Positions 60,828-64,000 of a stretch of 64,000 nucleotides of DNA are shown here, piece by piece. Each line of letters begins with the position of its first letter. The first letter of the stretch is position 1. A model generated the notes under the pieces. The model did no database searches. It saw nothing but the letters and a program-made list of their open reading frames with translations, and was not told where the DNA came from. This stretch comes from Planctomycetota bacterium (lineage in GTDB: Bacteria; Planctomycetota; UBA8108; UBA1146). The DNA lies in NCBI GenBank assembly GCA_016776905.1, contig JADHSM010000016.1:1-64000 (forward strand), in the 5' to 3' direction. The position numbers and the translations under genes were made by a program.

Positions 60828-60996
60828 AGGCAGATTCTTGACACTATTTCATAACATGAAGGCAGATATTGTTCCACGAAAGGGAGCGTTGAACCGCAAG
60901 ATACGGCCTCAATCGCTGATTTAATGGCTTCTGAAGTCCGGATATGACGGAAGAAGTATATAAATCTTCACTTTCCAAATACGGACAAAATAGACC

Positions 60997-61797
60997 TCAG
61001 TGTTTGAATAACGAATCTTCATCCCGGCATCTTGGAATATTATCGGGATCATATGAAACCTCGGCCAGAAATAATCCTTCAGGTGGTGCAGCCATACCCG
61101 CAGCTGTGCGGTCTTGAGCGGCAAGGATCTTTGGGACTTCCGAGGCCTCCTTCATTCCCCGCCCCACTTCGACAAGCGTCCCCGTCAAATTTCTCACCAT
61201 CCTGTAGAGGAATCCATTTCCAACGACCTGAATCAGGACATGATCTCCATTTCGCTGCACACGAAATTCATGAATGGTTCGGACAGAATCTTCGGGCTCA
61301 TCTTTCGATCGAGTTCGAAATGAAGCGAAATCATGCTTGCCCACAAAGCATTGAGCGACTTCATTCATCGAATCCACGTCTAGCTGAGAACGAATCCACC
61401 AACTCGTATCAGACCCAAAGAGAGATCTACGGGGGCCATTCCAAATCCTGTATAAATATCTTTTGGCAACAGCATGAAACCTGGGATGCCAATCTTTAGT
61501 GGTACGTTCGCAAGAGATGATTTCAATATCATATGGAGTGATTCCTTGAAGAGAGTTCAAGAAATACTCAGGATCAAGATCCTTATCGATTTCGATCCTG
61601 ATCATATGTTGGAGTGCATGAACTCCTTTGTCGGTGCGACTGGATCCCTCGACACGAACAATTTGATCCGCGAGAATTTGAGCAGACTCTTTAATAACGC
61701 CTTGCACAGTTTGAACTTCATAATTGTCTAACCAACCATGATATTTCGACCCGTCATAAGCCACTTCGAATCGATAGAAGTATCTCTCGCTGTTCAC
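60997..61797 (-). CDS. truA: tRNA pseudouridine synthase A
   Basis: This 266-residue enzyme makes pseudouridine at positions 38-40 of tRNA anticodon stems. The catalytic Asp is in RVEGSSRTDKGVHALQHM near residue 53; VAYDGSKYHGW at the start, FHAVAKRYLYRIWNG and GNGFLYRMVRNLTGTLVEVG near 200 are the other signatures. The GTG at 61797 is preferred since it overlaps the asd stop as GTGA, the pattern used widely here, with GGAG upstream; another GTG 15 bases earlier would overlap more. No other gene follows it closely. Confidence 0.93.
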   Translation of the reverse strand: MNSERYFYRFEVAYDGSKYHGWLDNYEVQTVQGVIKESAQILADQIVRVEGSSRTDKGVHALQHMIRIEIDKDLDPEYFLNSLQGITPYDIEIISCERTTKDWHPRFHAVAKRYLYRIWNGPRRSLFGSDTSWWIRSQLDVDSMNEVAQCFVGKHDFASFRTRSKDEPEDSVRTIHEFRVQRNGDHVLIQVVGNGFLYRMVRNLTGTLVEVGRGMKEASEVPKILAAQDRTAAGMAAPPEGLFLAEVSYDPDNIPRCRDEDSLFKH

Positions 61798-62777
61798 TGG
61801 AGACGACTCCACTGTTCAGCAATCTGAACAGTATTGAGAGCAGCACCTTTGAGGACTTGGTCCCCCACAACCCACATCTGAAGACCATCGCTGAAGGGAG
61901 CACGAATCCTGCCGACGGCAACCGCATGTTGCCCTGAAAGAGGATCCGGGGTTGGAGGCTTTTCATGGTCGCTATGGTGAATAACTCCAGGAGCCTTATC
62001 CATAGCAGATATGGCTTGCTGTAATCGATCTGGATCTTTATCAGCAAAAAGCATCGTGACAGCAAGGCTGTGACAACGGGCCACAGGAACACGAACACAG
62101 GTACCTTGTATAATTATCTGGGGATCTCCGAGTATTTTACGACTCTCGTCGAGCATTTTTCGCTCTTCGACTGTCACCCCATCTTCATCCACATCTCCAA
62201 TGGCCGGGAATAGATTTCCATGAATAGGGAAAGGAAATGGATCCCCTTCTCGGAATTCTCCGCCAGCAGCTTCTCGCTCCAAAGCTTCTAATCCTGCGAC
62301 ACCTGCTCCGCTGACCGCTTGATAAGTATCAACAATCAAGCGTTCAGGTTTCAAATCCCAAAGAGGTTTCAGTGCCAGAAGAAGAATTATCGTTGAGCAA
62401 TTGGGATTGGCAATCACAGCGGGCCCACTAGGAATCGCCTCGGGGTTTACTTCCGGGACAACGAGGGCCACATCTTCTGACAAACGAAAAGCGGAGGAAT
62501 TATCTACGACTGTGATTCCCGCTTCTACGAATCGGGGTGCCCACTCTTTAGAGATCGATCCCCCGGCAGCAAAAAGTGCGACGTCGATCCCTGACAAATC
62601 CAGGGAATCTTCGAGAGCTTCCACCGTGACGGTACCGTCGCGCCACGGAAATTTTTTCCCGGCACTACGGGAGGAAGCCAACAACCGTGGCGTTTCTGTA
62701 CCCAAGCAGGAATCCTTCAAGAGCGATAGCATCTCTTGTCCCACAACACCGGTCGCACCTACGATCGCTGTTCTCAT
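61794..62777 (-). CDS. asd: Aspartate-semialdehyde dehydrogenase
   Basis: This 327-residue enzyme reduces aspartyl phosphate to aspartate semialdehyde in the pathway to lysine, threonine, methionine and diaminopimelate. The NADPH loop is IVGATGVVGQEML at the start, the active Cys is in VIANPNCSTI near residue 127, and QAVSGAGVAGLEALE near 157 and VPVARCHSLAVT near 227 belong to the substrate site. The ATG overlaps the stop of a small membrane protein gene by 4 bases (ATGA). Confidence 0.95.
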   Translation of the reverse strand: MRTAIVGATGVVGQEMLSLLKDSCLGTETPRLLASSRSAGKKFPWRDGTVTVEALEDSLDLSGIDVALFAAGGSISKEWAPRFVEAGITVVDNSSAFRLSEDVALVVPEVNPEAIPSGPAVIANPNCSTIILLLALKPLWDLKPERLIVDTYQAVSGAGVAGLEALEREAAGGEFREGDPFPFPIHGNLFPAIGDVDEDGVTVEERKMLDESRKILGDPQIIIQGTCVRVPVARCHSLAVTMLFADKDPDRLQQAISAMDKAPGVIHHSDHEKPPTPDPLSGQHAVAVGRIRAPFSDGLQMWVVGDQVLKGAALNTVQIAEQWSRLQ

Positions 62778-62890
62778 CTTTTCTTCTCTTCCCGGCTACC
62801 CAGCCAACTGAGTACTGTGGGCAAAAAAACCACGAATAGCAGTATGAGAACTGTGGTGAAAAACTCCCATAAACTCACAGAAAAGAGCAT
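62774..62890 (-). CDS. 38-residue single-helix membrane protein
   Basis: This small frame fills the gap between thrS and asd exactly. ATG at 62890 overlaps the thrS stop by 1 base (TAATG), and its TGA overlaps the asd ATG (ATGA). The product is MLFSVSLWEFFTTVLILLFV followed by a few hydrophobic residues, a short turn and a charged end (SREEKKR): one membrane helix (about residues 8-28) with a positive cytoplasmic tail. I do not recognise it. The double coupling, together with the sensible helix and charge pattern, argues that it is a real gene. It would be missed by tools with a higher length limit. Confidence 0.75.
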   Translation of the reverse strand: MLFSVSLWEFFTTVLILLFVVFLPTVLSWLGSREEKKR

Positions 62891-64000
62891 TACTCACTCT
62901 TCTCTGCGCTTGCGGGCAATCGTTTATGCTGAATCTCATCCGTGATTTGCTGGAGAAATTGATCGAGATCAATCGCCCCGATATCTCCTATACCGCGCTG
63001 TCGCACAGAAACGGTTCTCGCTTCCGCATCTTTACCACCGACAACGAGAAGATAGGGAACTTTTTCATCTGCGGCGACTTTAATCTTGGCGTTCAGGCGT
63101 TCATTAGAATCGTCTAATTTCGCTCGAACCCCCAACCCTTTAAGAAGACCGAGAACTTCTTCTCCATATTCCACATGCTTTTCACTGATGGGAAGAACTC
63201 TGGCCTGCTCTGGGGAGAGCCATGTCGGAAAGGATCCTTCGAAGTGCTCGATCAAGATCCCAATAAAGCGTTCGAAACTACCAAAAGGTGCGCGATGAAC
63301 CATGACAGGCCTATGGGAAGCGTTGTCAGCTCCTGTGTAACTGAGATCAAATCTTTCCGGAAGATTGTAATCCACCTGAACAGTGCCCAATTGCCATTCA
63401 CGGCCGATCGCGTCCGAAACAACGAAATCAATCTTTGGACCATAGAAAGCGGCTTCTCCCTCTTCTTCAGAGAAAGGAACACCCAAAGTAGTCGCGGCAT
63501 CTCTGCATGCTTGCTCTGCTCGATCCCAACGCTCAGGGTCGCCCGTGTATTTCGTGGAATCCTTATCACGCAGTCCGACTCGTACTCTGTAGTCTTGTAG
63601 ACCCAGAGTGGTCAAAACTAATTTCACGAGATCGAGACAACCTCGAATCTCGTCGGCAACTTGGTCTTCGGTACAGAACAGGTGTGCGTCATCCTGAGTA
63701 AATCCTCGGACACGAGTCAGACCATTCAATTCTCCGGACTGCTCCCAACGGTAGACTGTTCCAAATTCGGCAAGGCGGACCGGGAGATCTCGATACGATC
63801 GGGGTTCAGCGTCAAACACTTTAATGTGATGCGGACAGTTCATCGGCTTGAGCATGAAACCGTCCACTTCCCCCTCACCAATTCTGCTGGACAGTTCTGC
63901 ACAACTGCAGCCCTCGTCAGCAACAGCCTCAAGGAAATCGCCATTGATCAGAGGCGGGAACTGACTCTCCCGATAGTATGGGAAGTGCCCGCTCGTACGG
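62890..64000 (-). CDS. thrS: Threonyl-tRNA synthetase, 3' part
   Basis: Only the last 370 codons are in the window; the gene runs off at 64000. The frame opens with TSGHFPYYRESQFPP, the class II motif 2 region of ThrRS (usually KTSGHWDHYxENMF), continues with MLKPMNCPHHIKVF, RLAEFGTVYRWEQSGELNGL and FTQDDAHLFC, then the core PKIDFVVSDAIGREWQLGTV, and ends with the anticodon-binding domain (ISEKHVEYGEEVLGLLKGLG). About 30 residues between REN-type and KPMNCP sequences form a short insert with CSC. ThrRS charges tRNA-Thr. The stop overlaps the small membrane protein gene by one base. Confidence 0.95.
   Translation of the reverse strand, partial: RTSGHFPYYRESQFPPLINGDFLEAVADEGCSCAELSSRIGEGEVDGFMLKPMNCPHHIKVFDAEPRSYRDLPVRLAEFGTVYRWEQSGELNGLTRVRGFTQDDAHLFCTEDQVADEIRGCLDLVKLVLTTLGLQDYRVRVGLRDKDSTKYTGDPERWDRAEQACRDAATTLGVPFSEEEGEAAFYGPKIDFVVSDAIGREWQLGTVQVDYNLPERFDLSYTGADNASHRPVMVHRAPFGSFERFIGILIEHFEGSFPTWLSPEQARVLPISEKHVEYGEEVLGLLKGLGVRAKLDDSNERLNAKIKVAADEKVPYLLVVGGKDAEARTVSVRQRGIGDIGAIDLDQFLQQITDEIQHKRLPASAEKSE

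Overview
The window reads as a chromosomal segment of a Gram-negative bacterium, most likely a planctomycete. The clues are the paired DUF1800/DUF1501 secreted proteins, the dockerin-like acidic repeats of the planctomycete style, a tricorn-type peptidase, FG-GAP/ASPIC proteins beside a multihaem cytochrome, a PilMNO/PilQ secretin operon, a TolC-MacAB-like efflux operon and a bacterial topoisomerase VI. Base composition looks close to half G+C by eye. Coding is dense, genes often share 1-4 bases (TAATG, ATGA, GTGA), and TTG and GTG starts are common. There is no rRNA, insertion sequence, prophage or CRISPR array.

Layout. 1-12.9 kb holds a 17-bp tandem array at the edge, a TPR lipoprotein-like or secreted protein, a DUF2270-like membrane protein, the tricorn peptidase, a 33-residue basic protein, class I aldolase, the DUF1800/DUF1501 pair, a ZIP-permease fusion and a bacilliredoxin. 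12.9-17.4 kb (minus strand) holds two SPFH proteins, arginase and a thioredoxin-fold protein whose reading frame contains an in-frame TGA. 17.4-33 kb (mostly plus) holds NUDIX, topoisomerase VI B and A, MscS, an alpha/beta hydrolase (minus), a pentahaem cytochrome plus CRTAC1-like protein, a dockerin protein, a DUF309/pseudouridine synthase/GT39/PAP2 operon and an ArsR regulator. 33-38.5 kb (minus) holds the efflux operon and tRNA-Asn. 38.6-39.7 kb holds a sigma54 activator. 39.7-64 kb (all minus) holds hpt, upp, cdd, a repetitive Arg-Pro-Gln protein, vanZ, pyrB, an mnmE-like GTPase, coaX, pilT, obg, rpmA, rplU, rng, pilQ/pilP-like/pilO/pilN/pilM, ptsI, ptsH, yvcK, truA, asd, a 38-residue membrane protein and the 3' part of thrS.

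The strongest discovery candidate is the minus-strand gene at 16302-17348. A TGA sits exactly where the first cysteine of a thioredoxin-type CPPC motif should be, the same frame continues for 266 codons, and a stable hairpin with a GGU loop lies 17-35 nt after the TGA, as expected of a bacterial SECIS element. I interpret it as a selenocysteine-containing (UPPC) thioredoxin-like protein that standard gene calling would split in two. Secondary candidates are a 38-residue membrane protein translationally coupled between thrS and asd, two genes that look leaderless (5656 and 23442), a hairpin that covers the coaX ribosome binding site, a histone H1-like tail on Top6B, and a ZIP-domain/permease fusion with several metal-binding motifs.
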